Shown here: positions 33,101-40,292 of the stretch, in pieces
How positions within the stretch are numbered: position 1 is the first letter of the stretch
Layout of the letters: each line of letters starts with the position of its first letter
Assembly (NCBI GenBank): GCA_046758065.1
Contig: JBHHZM010000009.1
Span: 1-41,401 of the forward strand
Direction of reading: 5' to 3'
Length of the DNA: 41,401 nucleotides
Source: JBHHZM01 sp046758065
GTDB lineage: Bacteria; Pseudomonadota; Alphaproteobacteria; JAAXGF01
Notes under the pieces: generated by a model
The model's database searches: none
What the model was told of the DNA's origin: nothing
What the model saw: the letters and a program-made list of their open reading frames with translations, nothing else
Program-made: the position numbers and the translations under genes

Positions 33101-34002
33101 AGTTCCGGGCCGCCCAAAGCGGCTGGCTCAACGTTGGCGTGTCGGTGGCCGCGGATACCGCGCCCGCGCCCGACGGCCCGGGCACGGCCGACGGCCTGAT
33201 CGCCGACAGCACCGCCGGTTCGCACTACGTCGCCCAGACGATCGCCCCCGCCGGAGACGCGGGCGAACGCTACTTCCTCGGCATTCACGCCCGGGCCGGC
33301 GCGCTGACCAAGGGCAGGCTTTGGGTGCGGATTCGCGACAACGTCGACGACGTCCCATCGAGCACCCATTCGCTCGATGTCGATCTCTCCAACGGCGCGC
33401 TGGTCGCGAGCTCGGGGGCGCCCGACGATTCAGGCGTCGAGGATGTCGGATCGGGATGGTTCTTCGTCTGGATCATCGCGTCGCTTACCGGCGGCGAGAA
33501 CGAAATCGAGCTGCGCTTCATGCTGCTCGACGCCGCCGGCAGCGACGTCTTCGCCGGCAACGGCAGCGACGGCCTCTTGGTCTGGGGCGCGCATGTCTTC
33601 AAGGATCTCCCCGGCGATCCGGTGACGGCGCGTTACGCCCGCGCCCGCGTCGAGGTGGCGGGGACGAATCCCAAGGTTACCCAGATGACGACGATCCTCG
33701 ACGCCGAGACCCAGATCGACGAATTCAACGACGTCGACACGTCGGATCCGACGCCTCCCTGGTTCAACCGGATCGCCGCCGGGCACTTCGAGATCGGCTC
33801 GAGGTCCGGAAAGATGTCGAGCGTCTCGTTCGCGACGATCCGGGCGCTGCAGAACGTCGGTGGAAGCTGGTCGTGGGAACTGGTCTCGAAATCGAAGGCG
33901 GTGAACGGTCAGCCGGCGGCCGAATTCAAGGTCCGTGACGCGAGTGGTGCCCTCGCCGACGCGCTCATCGACGTCGAACTCAAGGGGCCGAAGAAGGAGT
34001 AG
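30142..34002 (+). CDS. Tail-tip host-specificity protein (J / GTA gp15 type)
   Basis: The protein has 1286 residues. A hydrophobic N-terminus (AAIAGITAAASGASIAIAGF) is followed by the J-type entry domains (QRVIYGERMVSGPLVFAEV, LHLVIALAGHEVEAIGDVFL, AYLYVRLTFDRDVFPTGIPN). An inserted beta-domain (about 280-370) includes GDRLVFATNGTLPAGIDGGG. FnIII-like repeats (about 680-850) and a C-terminal beta-sandwich end it. It forms the tail tip and probably binds the cell surface. A segment at about 545-605 (GSGPYTLTLDGALANAHGAG) is shared with the fibre protein at 35182. Confidence 0.9.
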   Translation: MPPVVPAAIAGITAAASGASIAIAGFSLSGLGLGLFVGAANLALGFVGQLLTPKPRIPNLADFAAREKGITQLVRASVEAQRVIYGERMVSGPLVFAEVTGPGRRFLHLVIALAGHEVEAIGDVFLNDEAAGDLDAAGDVTTGRFAGTVRIKKHLGAAGQLADADLVGEAPSWTDAHRLRGIAYLYVRLTFDRDVFPTGIPNVKALVRGRKILDPRNPANPPAWSDNAALCLRDYLVSDFGLSADPANELDDARAILAADICDEDVALPSSLTGFAFTADPVADVLTQTVAEGAKPEPLHRGDRLVFATNGTLPAGIDGGGPYYAVPLGDTAFKVAGSLANARAGTVLDITGAGSGVHTAQRTHQPRYTLNAVLGLDDRPIDIVSGLVESMTGALTYTLGRYAMFAGAYTGPPTATLSEKDLRGEVKLRPRMGRRDLHNAVRGTFTDRDNAWQPSEFPPVTNAAYEQADGGDRLFKDVELRHVTDTYRAQRLAKLANERDRQAMIVDFPAKLTALDVAVMDTVALEIAQLGFGGARTLTSAASSGVQTIEVDTAVRVATRVTLDPGGAGEETFTVDNVAGSGPYTLTLDGALANAHGAGETVAISKEFEVIGWTLAADGGVDLVLKETAAAVYAWDPDADATTIDLAPNTDLPRPFDPPAPPTGLALDSGGARLLALGEGSVVSRIRVSWTAPDDIFVISGGRIEVQVKETADAGWSPQPAVAGGDTATFITPVRDGVSYDVRIRSHNSLGVAGDWVASTGHVVTGKTAAPPDVAAFNVVRLGDGTRRFDWSLDNLPADVRAGGGFRIRFSTDTAAAWEAMTPLHDGLLTAAPYETNALAAGAYLFGIKAVDSSGNESAAMQTIVATLGDPRLRNVLIQRFEHAMSPAWPGLRLRSFASPANRLLAASTQTIDGLGTNPIDSFGATAIDVIQPNESPLVYITDEIDLGEDVTFTPVIGADVNGVASIILHVGAQAEGGVNRLNGENEFRAAQSGWLNVGVSVAADTAPAPDGPGTADGLIADSTAGSHYVAQTIAPAGDAGERYFLGIHARAGALTKGRLWVRIRDNVDDVPSSTHSLDVDLSNGALVASSGAPDDSGVEDVGSGWFFVWIIASLTGGENEIELRFMLLDAAGSDVFAGNGSDGLLVWGAHVFKDLPGDPVTARYARARVEVAGTNPKVTQMTTILDAETQIDEFNDVDTSDPTPPWFNRIAAGHFEIGSRSGKMSSVSFATIRALQNVGGSWSWELVSKSKAVNGQPAAEFKVRDASGALADALIDVELKGPKKE

Positions 34003-34005
34003 ATA

Positions 34006-34797
34006 ATGCCAACGACACTGCCGTCCGACGCCAGCAAGGCGAACAGCGACGCCGGCTCGAAACAGGCGAAGCAGGCGCTGCTCGTCGATCTCGCGGGCGT
34101 CATCGACAAGTTCAACCAGCTCAAGGGCGCGCTCGGCCAGCTCGCGCAGCTCAAACTGGCAAGCGACGCCGGCCTCGAGATCCTTGCCAACGCGGCCGGC
34201 GCGCCCGACGACCTGCGCGTCAAGCTGCAGGCGGCGTCGGGCCTCGCGAGGAACGCCACCGGGCTCGCCATCGCGGCGGGCGGCGTGGTCGCGGCGATGC
34301 TGGCCGACAACCAGGTTACGCTGGCGAAGCTTGCACACGACGCGCAGGCGGGCGTCCTCGCCTACGACGGTTTGGGGGCGCCGACGGCGGTCCTTGCGAA
34401 CACCGCCGGTCAGGTGTTCACGTCGAACGGCGCCGGCGCGGCGCCCGGCTTTCAGGACAATCCGGTGGCCTTCGGCGCCCAGTTCGTGAGCGCCGAGCAG
34501 ACCATCACCTTTGGCTCGATCCTGACGATCGCGCACGGTCTCGGCGCGCGGCCGAAGGATATCGCGGCGTTTCTGGTCTGCAAGATCGCGCAGCTCGGTT
34601 ACGCCGTCGACGATCTCGTGGAAATCGCCGCCTGGAGCGAGGCGGGCACGCCGCGCGGCGTCAAGATATCCGCAGATGCGAGCAACATCTTCCTCGCCGT
34701 CGCGTCCGCCGGCGTCAATATCCTCAACAAGACGACCGGCGGTTTTGCGCCGATCACCCCCGCCAACTGGAAAGTAATAGGGAGCGCCGTCCTGTGA
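34006..34797 (+). CDS. Tail fibre-like protein (263 aa)
   Basis: The protein has 263 residues. The N-terminal helical part (QAKQALLVDLAGVIDKFNQL, LGQLAQLKLASDAGLEILAN) is followed by a beta-rich C-terminus (ITFGSILTIAHGLGARPKDI, GVKISADASNIFLAVASAGV). It resembles trimeric fibre shafts with a tip domain. It is directly after the tail-tip gene (gap 3 bp) and couples to the next gene (GTGA overlap). Confidence 0.65.
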   Translation: MPTTLPSDASKANSDAGSKQAKQALLVDLAGVIDKFNQLKGALGQLAQLKLASDAGLEILANAAGAPDDLRVKLQAASGLARNATGLAIAAGGVVAAMLADNQVTLAKLAHDAQAGVLAYDGLGAPTAVLANTAGQVFTSNGAGAAPGFQDNPVAFGAQFVSAEQTITFGSILTIAHGLGARPKDIAAFLVCKIAQLGYAVDDLVEIAAWSEAGTPRGVKISADASNIFLAVASAGVNILNKTTGGFAPITPANWKVIGSAVL

Positions 34798-35141
34798 CCA
34801 GATATTTCGTCGATGCATCAAACAGCTATATCGGAGCGTTCGATGGCGACGATGCGCTTGCCCGCGTCCCGTCGGGGGCGGTCGAGGTGCCGGCGCCGCC
34901 CGAGCACGCCGATCTCGAGGTATGGAATCCCGTCGCCGGCGCGTGGCAGGACCGGCCCGACCGCGCCGACCGCGAGGCCGACGCCGACTTCGCGCCGGCT
35001 TTCGAAGAAGGCCGCACCGCGCGCCTCCTGTTCGATATCAGCCTCGACCAGGAGAACCGACTGCGCGCGCTCGAAGGCAGGGCGGCGGTCACGCGCGCCC
35101 AGTACCGGGGCGCGCTCGTCGCGCGGCTGAAGGGACTTTGA
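34794..35141 (+). CDS. Small tail fibre-associated protein (115 aa)
   Basis: The protein has 115 residues from a GTG that overlaps the previous stop. It begins MTRYFVDASNSYIGAFDGDD, then VEVPAPPEHADLEVWNPVAG with AWQDRPDRADREADADF. The C-terminal coiled-coil segment is RLRALEGRAAVTRAQYRGAL. The composition and place suggest a fibre chaperone or assembly protein; no firm family. Confidence 0.6.
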   Translation: MTRYFVDASNSYIGAFDGDDALARVPSGAVEVPAPPEHADLEVWNPVAGAWQDRPDRADREADADFAPAFEEGRTARLLFDISLDQENRLRALEGRAAVTRAQYRGALVARLKGL

Positions 35142-35181
35142 CCCGGCGCCGCCGACCCAACCAATCCAGGAGATCCGTTTC

Positions 35182-35799
35182 ATGACCGCATTCTCCGACT
35201 TCCTCGAAAACGAACTCTTGGACCACGTCCTCAAGGGCGCGACCTATACCCCGCCGACCGACGTCTACATCGCGCTCCACAAGGCGACCACGTTGAACGC
35301 CCAGGCGCTCGCCGCCCAGGCGGTGATCGTGACGGTCGACCAGATCGCCAACGTCGCCGGACTGCCGGTGGTGGTCGATCCGGGCGGGGCGAACGAGGAG
35401 GCACATACCGTCGTCAGCGTGACCGGGGCGGGGCCCTATACCGTCACGCTGAACTCGAACCTGGCGGTGACGCAGCCGCTCGGCACCAAAGTCAAGTTCG
35501 ACATCGACGATCCGGTGGCGACGCTCTTGGAGCCGTCGGGCGGGGCCTACGCGCGGCTCAAGATCGACGACGTGACGCTCAAGTTCAAGGTCGCGGCGGC
35601 GGGTGCGACCGACAACAACGAGGACTGGTCGTTCACCGCCGCGACCGCCGACTGGGGACTGATCACCGCGGTCGCGGTGATGGACGCGTTGACCGCGGGC
35701 AACGCCCTCTTTCACGGCAACCTGACGACCGCCAAGCTGATCCAGAACGGCGACACCTTCAAGTTCGCCGCCGGCGCGCTCGACATCACGCTCGATTAG
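35182..35799 (+). CDS. Gp80-like phage tail fibre protein
   Basis: The protein has 205 residues. MTAFSDFLENELLDHVLKGA, TYTPPTDVYIALHKATT and LTAGNALFHGNLTTAKLIQN are the Gp80-like tail fibre signature. A central insert (about 50-115, DPGGANEEAHTVVSVTGAGP then YTVTLNSNLAVTQPLG) resembles a segment of the tail-tip protein. AGGAG lies 8 bases before the ATG. Confidence 0.8.
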   Translation: MTAFSDFLENELLDHVLKGATYTPPTDVYIALHKATTLNAQALAAQAVIVTVDQIANVAGLPVVVDPGGANEEAHTVVSVTGAGPYTVTLNSNLAVTQPLGTKVKFDIDDPVATLLEPSGGAYARLKIDDVTLKFKVAAAGATDNNEDWSFTAATADWGLITAVAVMDALTAGNALFHGNLTTAKLIQNGDTFKFAAGALDITLD

Positions 35800-35811
35800 G
35801 AGGGATGAGCG

Positions 35812-36204
35812 ATGCCCCGCGTCGTCGTCATGACCCCGGTGATCGGCTCTGGCCGCAGCGCCGAAGACGCCCACCGGCCGCAGGTGAGCCGCGACTACAA
35901 ATGCGCGCGCTGCACCGACATCACCGGCGATCGGCTGCCGGCCGGGCGGCGGCGCAGCCCCAACCTGATGCTGGCCGAGATCGAGATCACCGTCGATCAG
36001 TTGACGATGCTCAAGGCCGACGCGCGCTACCACGTGATGATGCGCGCCCGGATGATGCGGGCGGTGGACAAGGCCGCGCTCGCGACCTTCGCGGGCGAGC
36101 CGCTGCCGCTGGATAGCGCGCGCACCACCGACGAGGCGATCCCGGCGCTGAGAACATGGGCGCGGACCCGGCCGCTGGCGACAGTGGCGAGGCGCACGAT
36201 CTGA
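35812..36204 (+). CDS. Hypothetical tail-region protein (130 aa)
   Basis: The protein has 130 residues, starting MPRVVVMTPVIGSGRSAEDA, with two Cys (YKCARCTD) and then helical AEIEITVDQLTMLKADARYH and VMMRARMMRAVDKAALATFA. The Cys pair could bind metal. There is no signal peptide. It is preceded by AGGAGGG. The family is unknown to me; it is likely structural or an assembly factor. Confidence 0.6.
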   Translation: MPRVVVMTPVIGSGRSAEDAHRPQVSRDYKCARCTDITGDRLPAGRRRSPNLMLAEIEITVDQLTMLKADARYHVMMRARMMRAVDKAALATFAGEPLPLDSARTTDEAIPALRTWARTRPLATVARRTI

Positions 36205-36205
36205 T

Positions 36206-37123
36206 ATGGCGACCAAACTCCAGGACGCCTTCACCGACGCCAACGGCACCAGCCTCGATCTCCACACCATGGACGTCGGGGCTGGGTGGCTGGAACATAA
36301 TGGCGACTTCGACATCCAGGGCAACGAAGCCAATGCTGTCATCCAGGAACTTCACGTTGCGACCGCCGACGCCGGGGTCGCCGACTGCACGCTCGATGTC
36401 GATGTCAAGCATCCTGCATCCGCAGATCAACAAACCAACGGCTTTGTATTCCGATTTTCCGACACCAATAATCTTTGGCTGCTTGTCTTGAACCCGTTCG
36501 ACACAGTAGACGAATTGCAGCTTTACGACAAGCAGGCCGGCACGTTCACGCTGCGCGCCAGCGCGTCATTCGTCCATACGACCGGCGTGTTCTATGCGCT
36601 CCAGGCGGTGCTGTCGGGCAATTCGATCACCGGCACGGTCAACGGCGGTTCGACGGTCAGCTTCACGTCGGCGTTCAACGCCACGGCGACCCGCCATGGC
36701 ATTCGAGGTAATGCCACTGCCGGGGTGCGCTGGGACAATTTCCTGTGCACAACGGGCGGCGCGACAGTGCTCGGCGCGGCGGCGCTCGCAGGCGCCGGCG
36801 GGCTGACGCCAGCGGGTGTGTCGTCAGCTGCCGGAGCTGCCAGTGCCAACGCCGCAGCGACACTGGCGTCTTCGGCGGTGCGCACAGCTTCGTGCGCCGC
36901 CGCGCCGGCCGGCTCAGCAACGATGGTCCCTGCTGCGGCGCGAATATCGGCCGGGCTTTTGGCACTGGCCGCTTCCGCCACGCTCGGCGTGCGTCTCGAT
37001 GCCTTCGCGACGCCGGCGGGGGCCGTGTTCTTGGTGCCGGTCGAGACGCGGCGCTTCGTCGTCGCCGCCGAGAACGGGACATTCGCCGTTCCGGTCGAGG
37101 ACCGTACATTCAGGGTGAACTGA
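36206..37123 (+). CDS. LamG/concanavalin-like tail protein with Ala-rich stalk
   Basis: The protein has 305 residues. Residues 1-175 look like a jelly-roll glycan-binding domain of the DUF1080/LamG type (FTDANGTSLDLHTMDVGAGW, NGFVFRFSDTNNLWLLVLNP, GIRGNATAGVRWDNFLC). An Ala/Gly-rich, low-complexity stretch follows (about 185-260), and the tail VETRRFVVAAENGTFAVPVE carries two similar short strands ending RTFRVN. It is probably a receptor-binding spike. It starts 1 bp after the previous stop. Confidence 0.7.
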   Translation: MATKLQDAFTDANGTSLDLHTMDVGAGWLEHNGDFDIQGNEANAVIQELHVATADAGVADCTLDVDVKHPASADQQTNGFVFRFSDTNNLWLLVLNPFDTVDELQLYDKQAGTFTLRASASFVHTTGVFYALQAVLSGNSITGTVNGGSTVSFTSAFNATATRHGIRGNATAGVRWDNFLCTTGGATVLGAAALAGAGGLTPAGVSSAAGAASANAAATLASSAVRTASCAAAPAGSATMVPAAARISAGLLALAASATLGVRLDAFATPAGAVFLVPVETRRFVVAAENGTFAVPVEDRTFRVN

Positions 37124-37126
37124 ACC

Positions 37127-37399
37127 ATGTCGACGTGGAAAATGACCAAGGATCCCGACGCCGTCCTGCCCTATCGCATCGACTGGACCGCCTGGCTCGC
37201 CGGCGACTCGATCGCCGCCAGCGCCTGGATCGTGCCTGCGGGCCTGACCAAGGTGGGCGAGGCGATCGAAGGCGACGTGGCGGTGGTGACGCTTTCGGGC
37301 GGGACCGCCGGCGAAACCTACGTCGTGACCAATCGCATCACCACGACCGACGGGCGCACCGACGACCGGAGCTTCACGCTGCGCGCCGCCGAGCGTTGA
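37127..37399 (+). CDS. Phage fibre-tail adaptor-like protein
   Basis: The protein has 90 residues. KDPDAVLPYRIDWTAWLAGD, SIAASAWIVPAGLTKVGEAI and LSGGTAGETYVVTNRITTTD, then GRTDDRSFTLRAAER, are the fibre-tail adaptor signature (an Ig-like domain joining fibres to the tail). It follows the LamG-like gene by 3 bp. Confidence 0.82.
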   Translation: MSTWKMTKDPDAVLPYRIDWTAWLAGDSIAASAWIVPAGLTKVGEAIEGDVAVVTLSGGTAGETYVVTNRITTTDGRTDDRSFTLRAAER

Positions 37400-37417
37400 G
37401 CCCGGCCGCGGGACGCC

Positions 37418-37696
37418 ATGATCGACGTTGCAATCCCCTGGCAGGTCGTCGCCCTGATCGGCGCGCCGGCGCTGGGCACGCTATTCGGGCTCGTCCTCCA
37501 TACCCGCAAGGCGCAGTCCGACTTGCGCGTCGAACTCGCCGACTACAAGACCCATGTCGCCGAGCGCTACGTCACCTATGCCGCGCAGGACGCCTTCGAG
37601 AAGGAGGTCGTGCGCCGGCTCGAACGGATCGAGGACAAGCTCGACGAGCAGGCGCAGGCCTTCGCCGCCGGCCTCGGCGTCTTGCGCGAAGGCTGA
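37418..37696 (+). CDS. Membrane-anchored coiled-coil protein (92 aa)
   Basis: The protein has 92 residues. One transmembrane helix (about 8-26, VVALIGAPALGTLFGLVLHT) is followed by a charged coiled coil (DAFEKEVVRRLERIEDKLDE). It is typical of small proteins at the start of phage lysis cassettes. It could be an i-spanin-like or holin-accessory protein. There is no enzyme motif. Confidence 0.65.
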   Translation: MIDVAIPWQVVALIGAPALGTLFGLVLHTRKAQSDLRVELADYKTHVAERYVTYAAQDAFEKEVVRRLERIEDKLDEQAQAFAAGLGVLREG

Positions 37697-37754
37697 CAGC
37701 GCGCACCCCGCGGCAAACACCGCCGAAACGTCCACAGCAAACGGAGATCGGACA

Positions 37755-37955
37755 ATGGACTGGATCGAATCCTTCATCAACGAGTACGGCGTTTGGCTCG
37801 GCGCCGCGGCGTTCTTCGTCGCCGGCTTCGAGCGCATCGCCCGCATCACCCCGACCACGACCGACGACGCCGTGGTCGGCGTCCTCTACAGGATCTTCAG
37901 CGTCCTCGGCGTGAAGGTGCCCGACAACCCGGGCAAGGCGCAGGACGGGGGATGA
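37755..37955 (+). CDS. Putative holin
   Basis: The protein has 66 residues. One clear hydrophobic segment (VWLGAAAFFVAGFERIARI) lies near the N-terminus, with a second weaker one (VVGVLYRIFSVLGV), and the C-terminus is charged (DNPGKAQDGG). The size and place before the spanin pair fit a small holin that permeabilises the inner membrane. It overlaps the next gene (ATGA). Confidence 0.6.
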   Translation: MDWIESFINEYGVWLGAAAFFVAGFERIARITPTTTDDAVVGVLYRIFSVLGVKVPDNPGKAQDGG

Positions 37956-38146
37956 ACGTCCTGCTCGTCGCCGGCGCGATCGCGCTTCTTGTTGCGGCGC
38001 TCGTCTTCGCCTCGCGCGCCTGGGGCCGGTTGCGGGCCGAACGCGACACCCTTGAGAAGGCAAAGGACAGGAAGGATGCGCAGCTTCGCGTGCCTCGCCC
38101 TGGCGACAGGTCTGTCGCTGACAGCCTGCGCGACGGGCGTTTCTGA
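37952..38146 (+). CDS. Putative i-spanin (Rz-like)
   Basis: The protein has 64 residues. An N-terminal transmembrane helix (NVLLVAGAIALLVAALVFAS) is followed by a short charged helix (RLRAERDTLEKAKDRKDAQL). It is shorter than lambda Rz, but the gene overlaps an out-of-frame lipoprotein gene in the way Rz contains Rz1. Confidence 0.6.
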   Translation: MNVLLVAGAIALLVAALVFASRAWGRLRAERDTLEKAKDRKDAQLRVPRPGDRSVADSLRDGRF

Positions 38147-38324
38147 CGACGCCGCGCTGGTCATCGGCTACCCGCCCCGCTTCCAGGCCGCGGTCGCCGC
38201 CGAGCTTGCCCAAATGCCGCCCGCCTGCCAGGCGGGCGACCCCGAAACCCCGCCCGGCTGTTCGCCGCTCCGCACCCTGCTCAACGACTACAAGCATCTG
38301 CGCGACCGCCTGCGGGTGGAATAA
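38076..38324 (+). CDS. Putative o-spanin lipoprotein (Rz1-like)
   Basis: The protein has 82 residues with a type II signal peptide and lipobox LTAC (Cys18, MRSFACLALATGLSLTACAT). The body is helical with two further Cys (CQAGD, GCSPL). AGGA lies just before the ATG, and the start is nested in the i-spanin gene, as in Rz/Rz1. It should anchor in the outer membrane and with the i-spanin fuse the membranes at lysis. It ends 6 bp before the convergent ferredoxin gene. Confidence 0.65.
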   Translation: MRSFACLALATGLSLTACATGVSDDAALVIGYPPRFQAAVAAELAQMPPACQAGDPETPPGCSPLRTLLNDYKHLRDRLRVE

Positions 38325-38330
38325 CCCGCG

Positions 38331-39032
38331 TCAGGCCGTTCCCCGTCTTGCCTTCAGGAACGCTGCCATGTGGAAGCGCGCCTGCTCGGGCTCGTAGGCG
38401 TAGCCGCGGCCCACCGGGCAGGCGCGCCGGGCGCGGCAGGAAAGCGCCATGCAGTCGGCGCCGGCCGTGGTCGCGATATGGCCGGCGCAGGCGGAAATGT
38501 CGTAGACGCCGGATTTGAACGCGCCGACCGGACAGGCGTCGAGGCAGGGCTTCTCCGCGCAAGCGTCGCAGGGGTTGGCGCGCGTCCCGGACGGTGGAAG
38601 GTCGAGTCGTTGGGCGAAGGCGAGCGCCCCGCGATAGGCGTGCCACAGGCCGTAGTCCGCATGGATCAGCGGGCCGATGGGCGACGGCCATACCGGTTCG
38701 GCGCGTCGCGCCCAGCGCTGGAACGGCAGATGCGGTGGTCCGCCGAAGGGGAACAGCGCGCGGGCGTCGAGACGACCGGCGAGGGGCTCGAGCGTCCGTC
38801 GCGTCCAGCGGTCGAGCGGGTCGGGCGCGTCGCGCCGCCGGAGCGCGAACGCTTGCCACATCGCCGGTCCGACGTTGCCGGCGAGCACCAGCGTTGCCGT
38901 CGGACGCCCGTCGTCGAGCGGCGGCGCCCCGTCTTCGGGCGCCGGGTGGAAAGCGCCGCGCGGCGTGAACCCAACCTCTCTCAAGGTCGCCTCGACGGTC
39001 GCCAGGTCTATGCCGTTGTGGCTCGGGCTCAT
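38331..39032 (-). CDS. 4Fe-4S ferredoxin-like protein
   Basis: The protein has 233 residues. The Cys-rich part is NPCDACAEKPCLDACPVGAF (C-x2-C-x4-C-x3-CP), with a second set DCMALSCRARRACPVG, enough for two 4Fe-4S clusters. The N-terminal 150 residues (LVLAGNVGPAMWQAFALRRR) resemble the soluble domain seen in QueG-like/small reductase proteins. The electron partner is unknown. It lies at the right border of the phage element and is on the opposite strand. Confidence 0.7.
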   Translation of the reverse strand: MSPSHNGIDLATVEATLREVGFTPRGAFHPAPEDGAPPLDDGRPTATLVLAGNVGPAMWQAFALRRRDAPDPLDRWTRRTLEPLAGRLDARALFPFGGPPHLPFQRWARRAEPVWPSPIGPLIHADYGLWHAYRGALAFAQRLDLPPSGTRANPCDACAEKPCLDACPVGAFKSGVYDISACAGHIATTAGADCMALSCRARRACPVGRGYAYEPEQARFHMAAFLKARRGTA

Positions 39033-39123
39033 TTTATGACATCGCGGAAGTCACGACCGTCCGCCAGTCTCCGGGACGGGAGAGGACAGGCGCGAACCGC
39101 TTGATGATGACGGTTCCGCCGGC

Positions 39124-40287
39124 TCAGGAAAGCGCCTGCGCGAGATCGGCGATCAGATCGTCGACGTCCTCGACGCCGACCGAGAGGCGCACGAGGCTGT
39201 CGCTGATGCCGAGTTCGGCGCGGATGTCGGCCGGGATCGAGGCGTGGGTCATGATCGCGGGATGCTCGACCAGGCTCTCGACGCCGCCGAGGCTCTCGGC
39301 GAGCGCGAACAGCGTGCAGCGTTCGAGGAAGCGGCGGGTCTCGTCGAGCCCGCCCGCGAGGATCGCGGTGACGATGCCGCCGAAGCCGTTCATCTGCCGC
39401 CTGGCGAGCGCGTGCTGCGGGTGGCTCGCGAGTCCCGGATAGTGCACGCGCGCGACCTTCGGGTGGGCCTCGAGCCATTCGGCGATGCGCAGCGCGTTGG
39501 CGCAGTGACGCTCCATGCGCAGCGCGAGCGTCTTGAGCCCGCGCAGGGCGAGGAAGGAATCGAATGGCCCCGCGACCGCGCCGACCGCGTTCTGCAGAAA
39601 GGCGAGCTTTTCGGCGAGCGCATCGTTGCCGCCGACCACGACGACGCCGCCGACCATGTCGGAGTGACCGTTGAGGTACTTGGTCGCCGAATGCATGACC
39701 AGATCGAAGCCGTACTCGATCGGCCGCTGCACCCAGGGGCTGGCGAAGGTGTTATCCATCACCGTCAGGATGCCGCGCTTGCGAGCGACAGCGGCGACGA
39801 TTTCGAGATCGACCAGTTTGAGGAGCGGGTTGGTCGGCGCCTCGACCCAGATCATGCCCGTCTCGGGGCGGAGCGCGTCTTCGAGCGCGCCGGGCCGGGA
39901 GAGATCGACGAAGCTGAAGACGAGCCCGGCCGAGCGCTCGCGCACGTTGGCGAACAATCGGTAGGTGCCGCCGTAGAGGTCGTCCATCGCGACCACGTGG
40001 GCGCCCGAATCGAGCAGGTCGAGTACCGTCGCGCTCGCCGCGAGGCCCGAGGCGAAGGCGAAGCCCGCCGTGCCGCTCTCGAGGTCGGCGATGCAGCGCT
40101 CGTAGGCCATGCGCGTCGGGTTCTGGCTGCGCGAGTATTCGTAGCCCTGATGCACGCCCGGGCTCGACTGCACGTAGGTCGAGGTGGCGTAGATCGGCAT
40201 CATGATCGCGCCGGTCGAGGGGTCGGGCTGCTGGCCGGCGTGGATCGACCGGGTGGCGAAGCCGGGACGGTTGGAAGCGCGGGACAT
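39124..40287 (-). CDS. Cystathionine gamma-lyase/gamma-synthase family enzyme
   Basis: The protein has 387 residues. FATRSIHAGQQPDPSTGAIM, YEYSRSQNPTRMAYERCIAD, VMDNTFASPWVQRP and the PLP lysine in VMHSATKYLNGHSDMVGGVV are Cys/Met metabolism PLP-enzyme signatures; SLGGVESLVEHPAIMTHASI closes the active site. Beside a cystathionine beta-synthase, gamma-lyase activity (cystathionine to cysteine) is the likely role; the sequence alone cannot exclude a synthase. It starts 5 bp after the upstream gene in the same operon. Confidence 0.88.
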   Translation of the reverse strand: MSRASNRPGFATRSIHAGQQPDPSTGAIMMPIYATSTYVQSSPGVHQGYEYSRSQNPTRMAYERCIADLESGTAGFAFASGLAASATVLDLLDSGAHVVAMDDLYGGTYRLFANVRERSAGLVFSFVDLSRPGALEDALRPETGMIWVEAPTNPLLKLVDLEIVAAVARKRGILTVMDNTFASPWVQRPIEYGFDLVMHSATKYLNGHSDMVGGVVVVGGNDALAEKLAFLQNAVGAVAGPFDSFLALRGLKTLALRMERHCANALRIAEWLEAHPKVARVHYPGLASHPQHALARRQMNGFGGIVTAILAGGLDETRRFLERCTLFALAESLGGVESLVEHPAIMTHASIPADIRAELGISDSLVRLSVGVEDVDDLIADLAQALS

Positions 40288-40292
40288 GGCGG

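Larger units (their letters stand above)
12767..38324. mobile_element. GTA-like / integrase-less phage element
   Basis: The stretch encodes a repressor, DUF6362, both terminases, portal, protease, HK97 capsid, connectors, tail tube, chaperones, tape measure, tail tip, fibres, holin and spanins. It has no integrase, recombinase, transposase or replication gene, and I found no flanking tRNA or att repeat. Several proteins (gp10, gp10.1, short tape measure, DUF3168, connectors) match the Rhodobacter-type GTA set, while the SOS-type repressor, fibres and lysis cassette look prophage-like. The limits are the outermost phage-like genes, not observed ends. It could be a GTA-like element, a remnant prophage, or a satellite. 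Confidence 0.75.
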
